Positions 47,684-58,100 of a stretch of DNA of 64,000 bases are shown here, in pieces (within the stretch, counting starts at the first letter, position 1; each line of letters opens with the position of its first letter). Position numbers and translations under genes: made by a program. The notes under the pieces are model-generated. The model saw only the letters and a list, made by a program, of their open reading frames with translations. It did no database searches and was not told where the DNA came from. The DNA lies in contig JAEPNB010000009.1 in assembly GCA_017643645.1 (NCBI GenBank), positions 1-64,000 of the forward strand. Direction: 5' to 3'. Origin of the DNA: Balneola sp. Lineage in GTDB: Bacteria; Bacteroidota; Rhodothermia; Balneolales; Balneolaceae.

Positions 47684-49045
47684 ATGGATCTACACGTACT
47701 AAAATTTGGCGGCACCTCAATGAATGATCACAAAACCTGGAAGCAGGTTTTAGAGATCATCAAGAATTATGAATATCCCATCGTTGTGGTTTCTGCAACA
47801 GCAAAAACTACTCGTCAGCTTATAGAAGCAGGCAAACTAGCTGCTGATAACAAGTTAGACGAAGCTTTAGAATTGGGCGAGTCTATCAAACTTCGTCATC
47901 TGGAAATAATCCGGAATTTTCTTCAGGAAAATCCACATCCCAAAAAAACACTCATTGAAGAAAGTTGTGAGAAAAAGCTGGATGAAAAAATCGGATTACT
48001 GAACAAATTCTTAACCTATACTCACAAGGTAGGAGAGCTAACTCCCGCAATGAAAGATGCCATTGCATCCGTAGGTGAACAAATTTCCTCTTACTTGCTC
48101 GCTCAATGTGGTCTGGCAACCGACCAGCTTACTCAGTTTGTTGACGCCAAAAAGATCATCAAAACAGATAACAATTATGGAAATGCTTATCCTAACTTTG
48201 GATTAATCAATCAAAAGATCGGTTCTCTCGAAACTATTCTTGATGGTGGATTTACACCTGTTATAGGTGGTTTTTATGGTGAAGCTCCCGACGGAACTAC
48301 AACAACGCTTGGTTTTGAAGGTTCTGATTATTCAGCCAGCCTGATTGGCGGAGCTCTGCATGCAAAGAGTATAGAGATCTGGACTGATGTAAGTGGAGTG
48401 TTCACAAGCGACCCAAGATTCATAAAAGATGCCAAACCAATTCCGGAGCTCAGTTATTTTGATGCCACAGAAATGGCTTACTTTGGTTCAAAAGTATTAC
48501 ACCCATCCACGTTGAAACCTGCTCAGGAACGTAATATTCCCGTTCTGGTTAAAAACATGTTCGCCCCTGACGAAACCGGAACAAGAATCATCAGAGAAAG
48601 CGAACAGACTCAAAAAGCTTTGGCGGTATCATTCAAAGAAGATATGGCACTTTTAACGGTGAGTGCTTATGAAACGGTTATGGGTTATAACTTTCTTACT
48701 CGTGTTTTTAAAGTGCTCGAAGAACATCGCTTAGCTGTTGATGCCGTTAATACTACGGAAGCTTCGGTTACCATTGCTCTTTCTGATTCAGAGAAACTGG
48801 ATGAAATTGCTAAAAGCCTTATCGAGATCGGCACCATTGACCTTGAAAGAGAAAAAGGGTTGATCAGTATTATTGGTTATCAATCTTCTGAAACAACAGA
48901 ACTTTGCAATGATATTTTTGATGCAATAAAACCTGTTTCATTAGACATGATCTCTTTCACAAAACAAAAAAGAATTTTGAATTTAGCAGTTGACAAAAAA
49001 ATCATGGTTGATACTGCACAGAAAATTCACTCTTCTCTGTTTTGA
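47684..49045 (+). CDS. lysC: Aspartate kinase
   Basis: The 453-residue enzyme phosphorylates L-aspartate, the first step toward lysine, threonine and methionine. The N-terminal KFGGTSM (7-13), TTLGFEGSDYSASLIGGALHA (about 207-227, catalytic and ATP region) and WTDVSGVFTSDPRF (about 232-245) are intact. Two ACT repeats (about 310-453) bind regulatory amino acids. It is monofunctional, with no homoserine dehydrogenase domain. Its 3' end overlaps the convergent CNNM gene by 19 bases. Confidence 0.94.
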   Translation: MDLHVLKFGGTSMNDHKTWKQVLEIIKNYEYPIVVVSATAKTTRQLIEAGKLAADNKLDEALELGESIKLRHLEIIRNFLQENPHPKKTLIEESCEKKLDEKIGLLNKFLTYTHKVGELTPAMKDAIASVGEQISSYLLAQCGLATDQLTQFVDAKKIIKTDNNYGNAYPNFGLINQKIGSLETILDGGFTPVIGGFYGEAPDGTTTTLGFEGSDYSASLIGGALHAKSIEIWTDVSGVFTSDPRFIKDAKPIPELSYFDATEMAYFGSKVLHPSTLKPAQERNIPVLVKNMFAPDETGTRIIRESEQTQKALAVSFKEDMALLTVSAYETVMGYNFLTRVFKVLEEHRLAVDAVNTTEASVTIALSDSEKLDEIAKSLIEIGTIDLEREKGLISIIGYQSSETTELCNDIFDAIKPVSLDMISFTKQKRILNLAVDKKIMVDTAQKIHSSLF

Positions 49046-50136
49046 GTATTTTCTTTATCTGATTTGACAGGCTGAATTTTTTCAGATGCTTTGGGCATAA
49101 CAATACCAAGCGATTTGGCGCGGGTTCTCCATTTTTCCCGTGCAAGTTTTTGCATGTCTTCGATGGCATCGATCTCGTCTACAATTTCCATTCCAAGCAG
49201 AGTTTCGACTACATCTTCCATAGTAACTACTCCGACCAGTCCTCCATATTCATCAACCACTACTGCAATATGTTCTTGGTTTTCCAATAGTTTTTCGAGC
49301 ACATTTTTCAATGAAATTACTTCGGGAATGATCAAAACTTCTCTTCGAATTTCTTTTAATTTTTTATCTCCCTTTCCTTCCGATTGGTTCAGAAATAAAT
49401 CGTTCTTCAAAACATAACCGGTAATATCTTCTTCATTTTCTCCAAAAACCGGCATTCTGGAAACTCTGAGTTCCTCTTTATCTTCAAGAACTTGATCAAT
49501 GGTCATATCTTCCTGGAATTTAACCACCACAATTCTGGGAGTCATGATATCATAAACTTTAAGAGAACTAAACCGAATCAGGTTTTTGAAAATATTGGAC
49601 TCTCCTTCCTCAAATACTCCTTCTTCAAAACCAAGCTCTGCCATTGCTCCGATCTCTTCACGACTTACAGACGGTTGGTTTTCTTCTTTGGACAACCATT
49701 TTGTAATCCATCTTGACAATACCACAAGTGGATAAGTAATGACAATAAGCACACCGGTTACTCTTGCGGATGGAACGGCTAAAGTTTTCCAATAAGTAGC
49801 TCCTAAAGTCTTTGGGATAATTTCAGAAAGCACCAAAATCAATAAGGTGAGCACCGCTGAGGTAATGCTAACGTATGCATTTCCAAACACCACCTGAGCC
49901 TGAGCACCCACTCCGGCGGCACCAACTGTATGAGCAACTGTATTCAAACTCAGGATTGCAGATAAAGGCTGGTCAATATCTTGTTTGAGTTTGCGAAGCA
50001 TTTTACCTGAACTCGCATTTTTATTCTCTAATACAGCAACGTAAGACGGAGTAATTGACAATAAAACCGCCTCCAGAATTGAGCACATGAAAGAAACACC
50101 TATTGCCAGTATCAAATAAAATATCAGTAATGTCAT
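49027..50136 (-). CDS. CNNM/CorC family membrane protein with CBS pair
   Basis: A 369-residue protein. The DUF21/CNNM membrane domain (about 1-180) has four hydrophobic segments, including FMCSILEAVLLSITPSYVAVL-type TM1 and LVLSEIIPKTLGATY. Two CBS domains follow (about 195-320; MTPRIVVVKF, VVDEYGGLVGVVTMEDVVETLLG), then a charged tail. CNNM proteins are linked to Mg2+ or Co2+ efflux. No C-terminal CorC_HlyC domain follows the CBS pair, which makes it short for the family. It overlaps lysC tail to tail by 19 bases. Confidence 0.88.
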   Translation of the reverse strand: MTLLIFYLILAIGVSFMCSILEAVLLSITPSYVAVLENKNASSGKMLRKLKQDIDQPLSAILSLNTVAHTVGAAGVGAQAQVVFGNAYVSITSAVLTLLILVLSEIIPKTLGATYWKTLAVPSARVTGVLIVITYPLVVLSRWITKWLSKEENQPSVSREEIGAMAELGFEEGVFEEGESNIFKNLIRFSSLKVYDIMTPRIVVVKFQEDMTIDQVLEDKEELRVSRMPVFGENEEDITGYVLKNDLFLNQSEGKGDKKLKEIRREVLIIPEVISLKNVLEKLLENQEHIAVVVDEYGGLVGVVTMEDVVETLLGMEIVDEIDAIEDMQKLAREKWRTRAKSLGIVMPKASEKIQPVKSDKENTQNREE

Positions 50137-50197
50137 TTATTGGTTTTTAATTGAATTTTATGCTGAGTTGAGAAAATACAACTCTCATTACACAATG

Positions 50198-50293
50198 GTC
50201 ATTCCACAGCGTATGCCCGGAATCTTGATTTGTATCAGGCAAAGAAGTACAGTTTCAAAGTACAATTCAGATACCTGCCTTAGCAGGAATGAC
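50198..50293. repeat. MITE-like 96-bp element with GTCATTCC termini
   Basis: Perfect 8-bp terminal inverted repeats (GTCATTCC at 50198-50205, GGAATGAC at 50286-50293) flank an element whose inner ends match imperfectly (GGAATCTTGATTTGTA against GGTATCTGAATTGTA). AGTACA occurs twice near the middle. It sits in the 294-base spacer between the divergent CNNM and ABC-F genes and encodes no protein. The rest of the spacer shows no other feature. Confidence 0.6.
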
Positions 50294-50430
50294 TAACAGC
50301 GCTTTTTCTTCATCTGAAGATTCCCGGAGTTAAACACTCATCCTAAAACAATGTATAAAAAATTATCAAGCTTTAGTGTTAAAGGCTTCATTTTATGGCT
50401 ATTTTAGAAGTCTTTGAATAAAATGACTAA

Positions 50431-52398
50431 ATGCTCCAATTAGAAAAAATATCTCTAGCTCTCGGCGACAGGGATTTACTTGACGAAATTTCAACCTTGA
50501 TAAATCCGGGTGAACGAATTGGTTTGGTTGGCCCTAACGGTGCCGGAAAATCGACTTTACTGAAAATTATCATGGGGATTCAGGAAAAGGATGCGGGCTC
50601 CATTGTTCTCTCCAATGAAGAAACCCTTGGCTATCTTCCGCAGGATGGTGTTGATCCTGATTTTGAACTTACTGTTATCGAAGAGGTAGAAACTGCTTTT
50701 TCTGAGATCTTTGATCTCGAAGAAGAAGTAAACGAACTCCAACAGAAACTGGCGGAAACAGACCCTGAATCTGAAGAGCATGAAAAATTACTCGAAAGAT
50801 ACGGTCTCTTACAAACCAAACTGGAAGCTTCCGGTCTTTATACTTTGCGTTCTGATGTTGAAAAGATCCTGATGGGACTTGGATTTAAAGAATCAGATTT
50901 TTCCAGAAATACCACCGAATTCAGTGGTGGTTGGTTGATGCGAATTGCTTTGGCCAAGCTCCTCCTGAAAAAACCTACCTACCTTCTTTTGGATGAGCCT
51001 ACAAACCATCTGGATATTGAATCTCTGCAATGGATGGAGAATTTCCTGAATTCTTATGAAGGTGCCGTGATTGTAGTTTCACATGACAGGGCGTTTTTGG
51101 ATACCATCACCAACAGAACGCTTGCTCTTCGGAAAGGGAAAATGAATGACTATTCCGGAAATTACTCCTTTTACGAAAGGAAATGGGAAGAAGAGCGTGA
51201 GCTTTTGATCAATGCACAGAAAAATCAGGCTAAAGAGCTCAAAGAAACAGAAGAATTTATTGAGCGTTTCCGGTATAAAGCATCTAAAGCCCGTCAGGTT
51301 CAAAGTCGTGTTAAACAACTTGAGAAAATAGATCGCATTGAAGTTGAAGATGAGCTGGCTAATGTTTCATTCAGCTTCCCCGAACCTGAAAGAAGTGGTC
51401 AGGTTGTGATGAGACTGGAAAACATCAAGAAGAGCTATGGAGATAATGTAGTTTTTGATGGACTGGACTATGAAATTGAACGCGGTGATAAAATTGCAGT
51501 GGTTGGGCCGAATGGCGCCGGTAAATCGACCATGATCCGAATTCTTGCCGGGATAGAATCTATACAGGGCGGAGAACGAAACGAAGGACATAAAGTTACC
51601 ACAAATTACTTTGCTCAACATCAGGCAGAAGATCTGGACCTTAAAAAAGATGCGCTCGAAGTGATGATGAGTGCCGGCTCTAACGAGAAAGAAAGCCGGT
51701 TACGTTCTATTTTGGGGAGTTTTCTTTTCCGTGGTGATGATGTCTTCAAAAAAGTGAAAGTACTTTCAGGCGGAGAAAAAAGTAGGTTGGCTCTTGCTAA
51801 GATGTTACTCTCCCCTGCCAATTTTCTGATCTTTGATGAGCCTACAAACCATCTGGATATGAGTAGTAAAAATATCCTGCAACAAGCTCTTCAACAATAT
51901 GAAGGAACGTGTGTAATTGTATCTCACGATCGTGCTTTTTTAGATCCTATTGTTGATAAAGTTTTAGAAGTCCAAACAAACAGAGTTCGGACTTATCTCG
52001 GTAATGTCTCTTATTTCCTTGATAAGAAAAAGGAAGAAGCTGAAGCTCAAAAAAATTCTGGTGCTTCAGAGCAGTCCAAATCAACATCTTCAGATGATGG
52101 CTCTCTTTCGAGAAAAGAACAACGTCGTATTGAAGCTGAGCGAAGAAACAAGATCAGTAAAGAAGTAAACCCCATTAAAAAGAAACTTGAAAAGGTTGAA
52201 AAGGAGATTGAGCAAGCTGAAAGCAGAAAAAATGAAATTGAAGCTTTAATGGCAGAAGTTGATTTCTACGATGATGCTGACAGGGTTAAAAAAACCACAT
52301 TAGAATATGAGCAATTAAAAATGGATCTTACCAATCATTATTCTAAATGGGAAGAATACGCAAATCGAATTGAAGCTATAGAACAAGAACTGGTATGA
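50431..52398 (+). CDS. ABC-F family ATPase (Uup-like)
   Basis: The 655-residue protein has two ABC domains joined by a charged linker: Walker A GPNGAGKST at 34-42 and about 359-367, signature FSGGW and LSGGEK, Walker B LLLDEPTNHLD and LIFDEPTNHLD. A long Lys/Glu coiled coil occupies about 545-655 and resembles the Uup C-terminal domain. ABC-F proteins act on the ribosome or, for Uup, in DNA transactions; no membrane part is present. The lipoprotein gene overlaps its stop by 4 bases. Confidence 0.92.
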   Translation: MLQLEKISLALGDRDLLDEISTLINPGERIGLVGPNGAGKSTLLKIIMGIQEKDAGSIVLSNEETLGYLPQDGVDPDFELTVIEEVETAFSEIFDLEEEVNELQQKLAETDPESEEHEKLLERYGLLQTKLEASGLYTLRSDVEKILMGLGFKESDFSRNTTEFSGGWLMRIALAKLLLKKPTYLLLDEPTNHLDIESLQWMENFLNSYEGAVIVVSHDRAFLDTITNRTLALRKGKMNDYSGNYSFYERKWEEERELLINAQKNQAKELKETEEFIERFRYKASKARQVQSRVKQLEKIDRIEVEDELANVSFSFPEPERSGQVVMRLENIKKSYGDNVVFDGLDYEIERGDKIAVVGPNGAGKSTMIRILAGIESIQGGERNEGHKVTTNYFAQHQAEDLDLKKDALEVMMSAGSNEKESRLRSILGSFLFRGDDVFKKVKVLSGGEKSRLALAKMLLSPANFLIFDEPTNHLDMSSKNILQQALQQYEGTCVIVSHDRAFLDPIVDKVLEVQTNRVRTYLGNVSYFLDKKKEEAEAQKNSGASEQSKSTSSDDGSLSRKEQRRIEAERRNKISKEVNPIKKKLEKVEKEIEQAESRKNEIEALMAEVDFYDDADRVKKTTLEYEQLKMDLTNHYSKWEEYANRIEAIEQELV

Positions 52399-52949
52399 AA
52401 TTATTGATCAAGCACCTCTCATTGCTCTTTTGTTTTTTGATGTTAAGTCTCAATTGTAAATCCTCAGATAGTATTACAACAGACTACAGTCCAAATGAAG
52501 GCTCTAATGTGCAAACTGATTCAGAAGCCGTTTCTGATACTACAAGGATCATAGAAGTTCTTATAAATGATCGAGTTAAGTATGAGTTTATAAGGCTTGA
52601 TACTACATGGTCAGGAATGGCATTTCAGTATGACACCAACGATCTTCAGACTCAAAAAGTAGTTAGAGAAATCCCACTTGTTCCGGAATATGGTTGGTCA
52701 GATTTTGAATCTATGGTAGATTTTCTGAACATTTATACTATGCCTGATCAAACTGAAATTTTGGATCGAAAACCAGGTCCTCTTACTCCACAATCACGAG
52801 CGTATAAGTTCATCGTTTTTGACGGGGATACAACCCGAAGTTATTTTTATTTCAATCCCGAAGGAGAAGTTTCTCAATATTGGCAATCCCAAAATGTAGT
52901 TACTTTCGGAACCTATATTTTAAATGAGATGAAGGTTTTGGAAAACTAG
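52395..52949 (+). CDS. Hypothetical lipoprotein
   Basis: A 184-residue protein with a lipoprotein signal: MKLLIKHLSLLFCFLML and lipobox LSLNC, cysteine 21. The mature part has one recognisable motif-poor globular domain (WSGMAFQYDTNDLQTQ, VPEYGWSDFESMVDFLN). No family was recognised. It overlaps the ABC-F gene by 4 bases, suggesting co-translation, although a functional link is not evident. The product is expected at an envelope membrane. Confidence 0.75.
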   Translation: MKLLIKHLSLLFCFLMLSLNCKSSDSITTDYSPNEGSNVQTDSEAVSDTTRIIEVLINDRVKYEFIRLDTTWSGMAFQYDTNDLQTQKVVREIPLVPEYGWSDFESMVDFLNIYTMPDQTEILDRKPGPLTPQSRAYKFIVFDGDTTRSYFYFNPEGEVSQYWQSQNVVTFGTYILNEMKVLEN

Positions 52950-52971
52950 TTCAACTCCTCAAAATTGAACT
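52948..52971. terminator. Weak hairpin between convergent genes
   Basis: AGTTCAA (52948-52954) pairs with TTGAACT (52965-52971), loop of 10 bases. It lies where the lipoprotein and VOC genes converge. There is no clear T-run, so activity as a terminator is uncertain. Confidence 0.3.
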
Positions 52972-53396
52972 TACTTAGCAAATATCTGGCTCTTATCTCC
53001 GAACGCCTTGAACTCTAATGCATTTCCGCTGGGATCCAGAAAGAACATGGTAGCTTGTTCACCGGGCTCCCCCTTGAATCGAATGTAAGGCTCAATAATG
53101 AACTCAATTCCGGCTTCTTCCACTCTTTTGGATAACGCCTCCCATTCATCCATTTCCAGAATAACTCCAAAATGACGAACCGGAACCCCTTTCCCATCAA
53201 CAGCTCCTTTCGCTGATTCTTTGGCTTCATCAGGACTGAGATGAGCAACTACCTGATGTCCCCACATATTAAAATCGATCCAGTGATCGGAACTTCGTCC
53301 AGTACTGCAACCCAGAATTTCAGTATAAAATGTGTGTGTTTCTTTCAGGTCTTTAACCGGAAATGCGAGATGAAAAGGAGGAATGTTTTTACTCAT
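52971..53396 (-). CDS. VOC (glyoxalase/dioxygenase) family protein
   Basis: A 141-residue protein made of two beta-alpha-beta-beta-beta modules. [23 protein letters not shown] (metal His near residue 8) opens the first module and [24 protein letters not shown] the second. The end [16 protein letters not shown] has the Glu of the metal site (about residue 130). The reaction (lyase, dioxygenase or resistance) is not determined by these motifs. It is a single gene, divergent from the alpha/beta hydrolase. Confidence 0.88.
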   Translation of the reverse strand: MSKNIPPFHLAFPVKDLKETHTFYTEILGCSTGRSSDHWIDFNMWGHQVVAHLSPDEAKESAKGAVDGKGVPVRHFGVILEMDEWEALSKRVEEAGIEFIIEPYIRFKGEPGEQATMFFLDPSGNALEFKAFGDKSQIFAK

Positions 53397-53569
53397 ATCT
53401 TATGTTTTATGAAGCCACGGAATCACGAAAGAACTAAATAATTACTTTTAAGATTTTGGCTTAGCGACGTTAACTTGATTGCCCTAACTTAAAAAATTTA
53501 GATTAATTATTTTTTGTGATTCTGTGTTTTAGTGGCATTTTTAATATTCATAATCCTCAATTAAAAAGC

Positions 53570-54325
53570 ATGGAATCCAAGAAAATAGAGTTTACAGGAT
53601 CAACTGGTGAGAATTTATCCGCAAAAATTGATCTACCTGATGGAGATACTAAAGCATGCGCCCTGTTTGCTCATTGCTTTACCTGTTCAAAAGATCTGAA
53701 AGCAGTGGGTAATATCACAAAAGCATTAGCGGAAATTGGAATTGCTACTTTTCGCTTCGATTTTACAGGACTGGGACAAAGCGAAGGAGATTTTGCTGAT
53801 ACTAACTTCTCAAGCAATGTTGATGATCTGGTAAATGCTTATGAATATATGGATAAAGAGTTTTCAGCTCCTTCCATATTGATCGGACATTCCTTAGGCG
53901 GAGCCGCTGTACTTCAGGCTTCTCATAAAATGGAAGCTGTGAAAGCAGTTGCTACTATTGCCGCACCAGCGGAACCGGCACATGTTAAAGAGAACTTTGA
54001 AATGAGCCTTGACGAGATAAAAGAAAAAGGCGAAGCAAAAGTAAGCTTAGCCGGACGTCCGTTCACCATCAAGAAACAATTCATTGATGATCTTGAAGAA
54101 GCCCGCATGAAAGATTTTATTCATAACCTTGGTAAAGCCCTCATCGTTTTCCATTCTCCTATCGACAATACCGTGGGAATTGATAACGCTTCAAAAATTT
54201 TCATAGCAGCTAAACATCCGAAGAGTTTTATATCTCTCGATAAAGCAGATCACTTGCTATCTGAAAAAGAAGACAGCATGTATGTTGGAAAAGTTTTAGG
54301 AACCTGGGCTGAGAAGTATATTTGA
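53570..54325 (+). CDS. Alpha/beta hydrolase, OsmC-associated type, lacking the OsmC half
   Basis: A 251-residue hydrolase from the ATG at 53570; an upstream GTG at 53516 would add 18 residues outside the fold. The nucleophile elbow is GHSLGGA (about 105-111, Ser-107), the oxyanion region is FAHCFTCSKD (about 33-42), and the terminal SLDKADHLLS supplies the catalytic His (about 228-237). The sequence resembles the N-terminal half of bifunctional alpha/beta hydrolase-OsmC proteins, but the frame stops before an OsmC domain. Its substrate is unknown. Confidence 0.87.
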   Translation: MESKKIEFTGSTGENLSAKIDLPDGDTKACALFAHCFTCSKDLKAVGNITKALAEIGIATFRFDFTGLGQSEGDFADTNFSSNVDDLVNAYEYMDKEFSAPSILIGHSLGGAAVLQASHKMEAVKAVATIAAPAEPAHVKENFEMSLDEIKEKGEAKVSLAGRPFTIKKQFIDDLEEARMKDFIHNLGKALIVFHSPIDNTVGIDNASKIFIAAKHPKSFISLDKADHLLSEKEDSMYVGKVLGTWAEKYI

Positions 54326-54329
54326 AAAA

Positions 54330-54402
54330 AATCTCCCTTAGAAGGGAGACGATTCAATCGAAAGTTCTCGATTGAATCCGAGGGATGTGTGATGTTTATT
54401 AA
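54330..54402 (+). repeat. Palindromic repeat, copy A
   Basis: Contains TCTCCCTT-AG-AAGGGAGA (54332-54349), then a second hairpin GATTCAATCG/CGATTGAATC (54351-54360 and 54369-54378), then GAGGGATGTGTGATG. The layout of a CTCC hairpin, a variable hairpin and a GAGG-ATGTGTGA tail is shared with the inverted copy that follows. Confidence 0.7.
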
Positions 54403-54467
54403 CTCATTAACCTCACACATCCTCCGTCCGCCAACCGGCGGACACCTCCTTCAAAGGAGGATTTTCT
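54403..54467 (-). repeat. Palindromic repeat, copy B (inverted)
   Basis: Read on the minus strand: CCTCCTT-TG-AAGGAGG, a hairpin GTCCGCC/GGCGGAC (54426-54443), then GGAGGATGTGTGAGG. The tails of copies A and B face each other and pair perfectly over 10 bases (GGATGTGTGA/TCACACATCC). It lies between two convergent genes and may also terminate transcription. Confidence 0.7.
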
Positions 54468-54469
54468 AT

Positions 54470-54847
54470 TTACTCATCCAATTCCTTCAGTTTAATTTCT
54501 GAAAGCTCGAGGTTTACTTTAGAAGAAATATTAGCAGCAACCTCTCTGTTCTTCTTTTTCACTTTCAATGTTCTTGAGGTAAGCTCATCTCCCGGAAGTT
54601 CAGAAAGTGCCCTTGCATTTTTTCCATGAATGATCAATTTAGTAGAAAAGAGCCCTTTCTTGTATTCCATCATATCAATTTCTGAAAATGGAATTTCTAT
54701 GGTAGCTAAGTCTGATTTATAAGCTCCCATTATCGCATCTTTTTTCTGAAATTCGATGAACAACTTTTGGCCTTTCACGCTCAGGATTCCTTCCACTAAC
54801 ATAAATCCGCCGTTCAATTGATCGATCTCAAATGGTAAGCTTCGCAT
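54470..54847 (-). CDS. Conserved hypothetical protein, PH-like fold suspected
   Basis: A 125-residue soluble protein. The alternating strand pattern, with LVEGILSVKGQKLFIEFQKKD (about 17-37 in pieces) and ATIEIPFSEIDMMEYKKGLFSTKLIIHGK (about 48-76 in pieces), is what bacterial PH-like or GRAM domains look like, ending in a charged helix. No family was identified and no signal peptide or membrane segment is present. It is a single gene; its 3' end faces the repeat pair. Confidence 0.7.
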   Translation of the reverse strand: MRSLPFEIDQLNGGFMLVEGILSVKGQKLFIEFQKKDAIMGAYKSDLATIEIPFSEIDMMEYKKGLFSTKLIIHGKNARALSELPGDELTSRTLKVKKKNREVAANISSKVNLELSEIKLKELDE

Positions 54848-55111
54848 ATTTTTAACTGTTTTTTATTGACTTAGCTGTCGAAATAATTATTTCTAAAAAG
54901 GTACAAAAAATCTGTAAGGACTTCCTCATGAAACTGTCTAACTATATGGTTGAGGGGAACATTACTAATCATACATTTGAGGGCTCAACCCTCAATGTCC
55001 TTCCAGGGGTGAAAGATGGAATATTCTTTTACCCTATTTTTTTTGAACCTTCATTAAAGCATTTTTTTAGCTTTTGTTGATTAAGTGCTTTCACTCTGCT
55101 ATTCTCAGGAT
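54848..55111. other. Intergenic region with a single hairpin upstream of the lamin-tail gene
   Basis: These 264 bases separate divergent genes. The one clear structure is TTGAGGG (54977-54983) with CCCTCAA (54989-54995) over a 5-base loop. TAGCTTTTG near 55067 is close to, but not, a TAnnTTTG box. No gene was seen. Confidence 0.45.
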
Positions 55112-58100
55112 ATGAGAGGCTTCATTATTGTAATTCTTATATTTATACCGTCACTGATTGTTGCTCAATCAGCAAATTTTCAGGACGACTTTACCGATCA
55201 GGATATTTCTGACTGGATCGGAGATAATGCGGATTTCACTTTTGTAACTGAATCGGGCAACGTATTACTTCAACAGAATGCTGCTTCAGCCGGCTCTTCT
55301 CAGTTGAGCATTTCATCAACTAACGTAGTTGGGTTCTGGGAATTTTTTATTCGTTTAGATGGATTCAATCCTTCAAATGGAAACAAATCTGAAATTTACT
55401 TGATGAGTGACTCCGCTAACTTCGATCAGGCTATAGATGGATATATGCTTCAGGCCGGAGAAGATGGTTCAGGAGATGTTTTCAGACTATTCCGAATCAC
55501 TGACGGAGCCAAAGACGGAGAAGTACTTACCGGAACAACTGATATTTCAAGTGGTGGCGACTTCAGAGTTCGTGTAGACAGAGACGCTTCCGGAAGCTGG
55601 GCGCTATCAGTTGCAAGTTCTTATTCCGGTGTAACTGTACAAGAAGCAACGGGTACGGATAACACCTACAGCTCCACTTCATTTTTTGGGTTTAAAAATA
55701 CATACACATCTACCAGAGCTGATAAATTTTTCTTCGATTTTAAAATTGATATACCTCCTATACAAGTTGTTGACGCATCTTTACTGAACGCAAGCACCAT
55801 TAATGTAACCTTCAGCAAAGATTACGATCCTGCGACCATACAAAACTCCGATTTTACGATTTCGCCCGGCAACTTAAATCCGACAACTATTGATCAGCCT
55901 TCTTCTTCCTCTGTTGAATTGGTATTTGGCAGTAACTTACCAAGTGGCTCTTTTGATCTTGGTATTACTTCCATAGAAGATTCCAACAACCAAACCACGC
56001 TGACTGATACCACCATTACCTTATTCAGATTTGAAGAATATCAAACAGGTGATATCATCATAAATGAATTTTTAAAAGATCCACCCGGAGTTCTTGAAGA
56101 ATACGTAGAATTGAAAAACACTTCATCCCGATTGCTAAATTTAAAGGATTGGGAGCTGGGTGATAACGGTTCTCTCAGTGTAATCTCCGATCAGGATTTT
56201 GCCATTTTTCCTGACAGTTTTGTAGTTATCACTTCTGATACTGCAGCTCTGAAAAGTGTTTTCGGAAATGTCTATTGTATACAGGTTTCGCTTCCGGCGT
56301 TCAATAATACAACTGATCAAATTCGTCTTTACGATGAGAATGGTACTACCATTGATTCTTTAGAATACACACCCGATTGGGGCGGCGATAATGTGGCGTT
56401 GGAACGCAGAAGCCCTACAACTCCATCTGTTTTTATGGAAAACTGGGACGATTCACCCAATCCAAATTCGGGAACAGCCGGAATGGAAAATGAAGTTGCT
56501 CAGGATAATACATCTCCAAATCTGGAGACGTTGAGCATCGTCAATGACTCTACATTTATCCTCACTTTCACAGAACGCATCAATTCCGATTCTGCCGGCA
56601 ATCCGGATAACTACGAAATCGCTCTGAACACCAAAGCAGTTCAAGGAGAAAACGATTTTTTTGTCGCTACTTTCCTGGAGCCTGATTCTGTAAAGCTTGT
56701 TGTTAAAGGAGGTATCCCAAATACACCCAGTGGTGGAGAGATTGTCATTTACAATCAGGCAGATATATTTGGTAACATAAATCCATCCATAAGCAGAACT
56801 TTTCAATACATACAAACAGAAACAGCTGAACCGGGCGACGTATTCATCAATGAGTTTGTATATGATCCTCCGGGGTCGCTTACCGAGTTTGTAGAGATTT
56901 ATAACCCAACAGATAAAGCATTTAACCTGAAAGGCTGGACTTTAAGCGACAACTCCGGCAATGAAGTAGTTTTAACAAACGAAGATTATTTCTTCAGAAA
57001 AACAGAACCCACTTCAGGCTTTTCGGATAATCCATATATAATTTTAACTCCGGACAGTTCAATTAGCGTAGGTCAACCAAATCGAAGAGTAGTAATGGGA
57101 AGCCGTTTTCCAATCTTGAATAATACTACTGATGCTATCATCTTAAAAAATGCTGACGGAGTTACTATCGATTCATTAACGTACACTCAAGACTGGGGAG
57201 GCGATGAAGTTTCTTTAGAGCGACGATCCGTTTCTGTAACCGGTCAGTTTCAGGAAAACTGGGGTGATAGTCCTTCTGCCCAATTTGCTACACCATCTGA
57301 GCCCAACCTTGTGAGCCAGGATAACACAGCACCGACATTAGAAAATGCTTTTGCTCTGAATAACACTTCTATTGTGCTTATATATGATGAACGGCTGGAA
57401 CAAAGTGCTGCACAAAATGTCTCAAACTACTCATTTTCTCCATCCCTGTCTGTTTCTTCGATCTCTCAGAATAGAAATCAAATTATCCTGATCTTTAATG
57501 AGCCATTGCAAAATGAAACTACGTATTCCATAACGATAAACGATCAGCAGGATATTTTCGGAAACACGAATGCACAAATTTCCACCTCGGTTCGCTATCT
57601 GGAATTTTCCGCTTCTCAACCTTCTGATATTGTCATCAATGAGATCCTCTATCAAAAAGAGAATGAAAACTCTCCGGAATTCGTCGAGCTGTTTAACAGA
57701 ACTGACAACAATTTCGATCTGAGTAACTGGACAATTTCTGATGCTGCTGATAATTCCGCCACGCTTCCTGAAGGAACTTCTCTTGAAGCCGGAAGTTATG
57801 TGGTGCTAACAGATCGTCAGAGTTTTGCAAGCTCACTATCAAATGGGATTTTTCTTTCAGGATTTCCATCACTCAACGATTCCGGCGATGGCATTATCAT
57901 TAAAAATGAATCCGGAGCTACCATAGACAGCTTGTTCTACACCGAACGTTTTGGTGGAAACCAGGATGGAGTTTCTGCTGAGAAAAAAGATCCTGATGGT
58001 GCTTCTAATGATCCCAACAATTGGAACAGTAACACTTCCGAATCGGGAAACAGTGCCGGTGTTGAAAATTCTGTTTTTCAATTGGATACTATTTCTCCAG

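Noticed and set aside
54330-54467. CRISPR array
   Set aside because: Only two inverted, divergent copies with no regular spacers; no cas genes are in the window.
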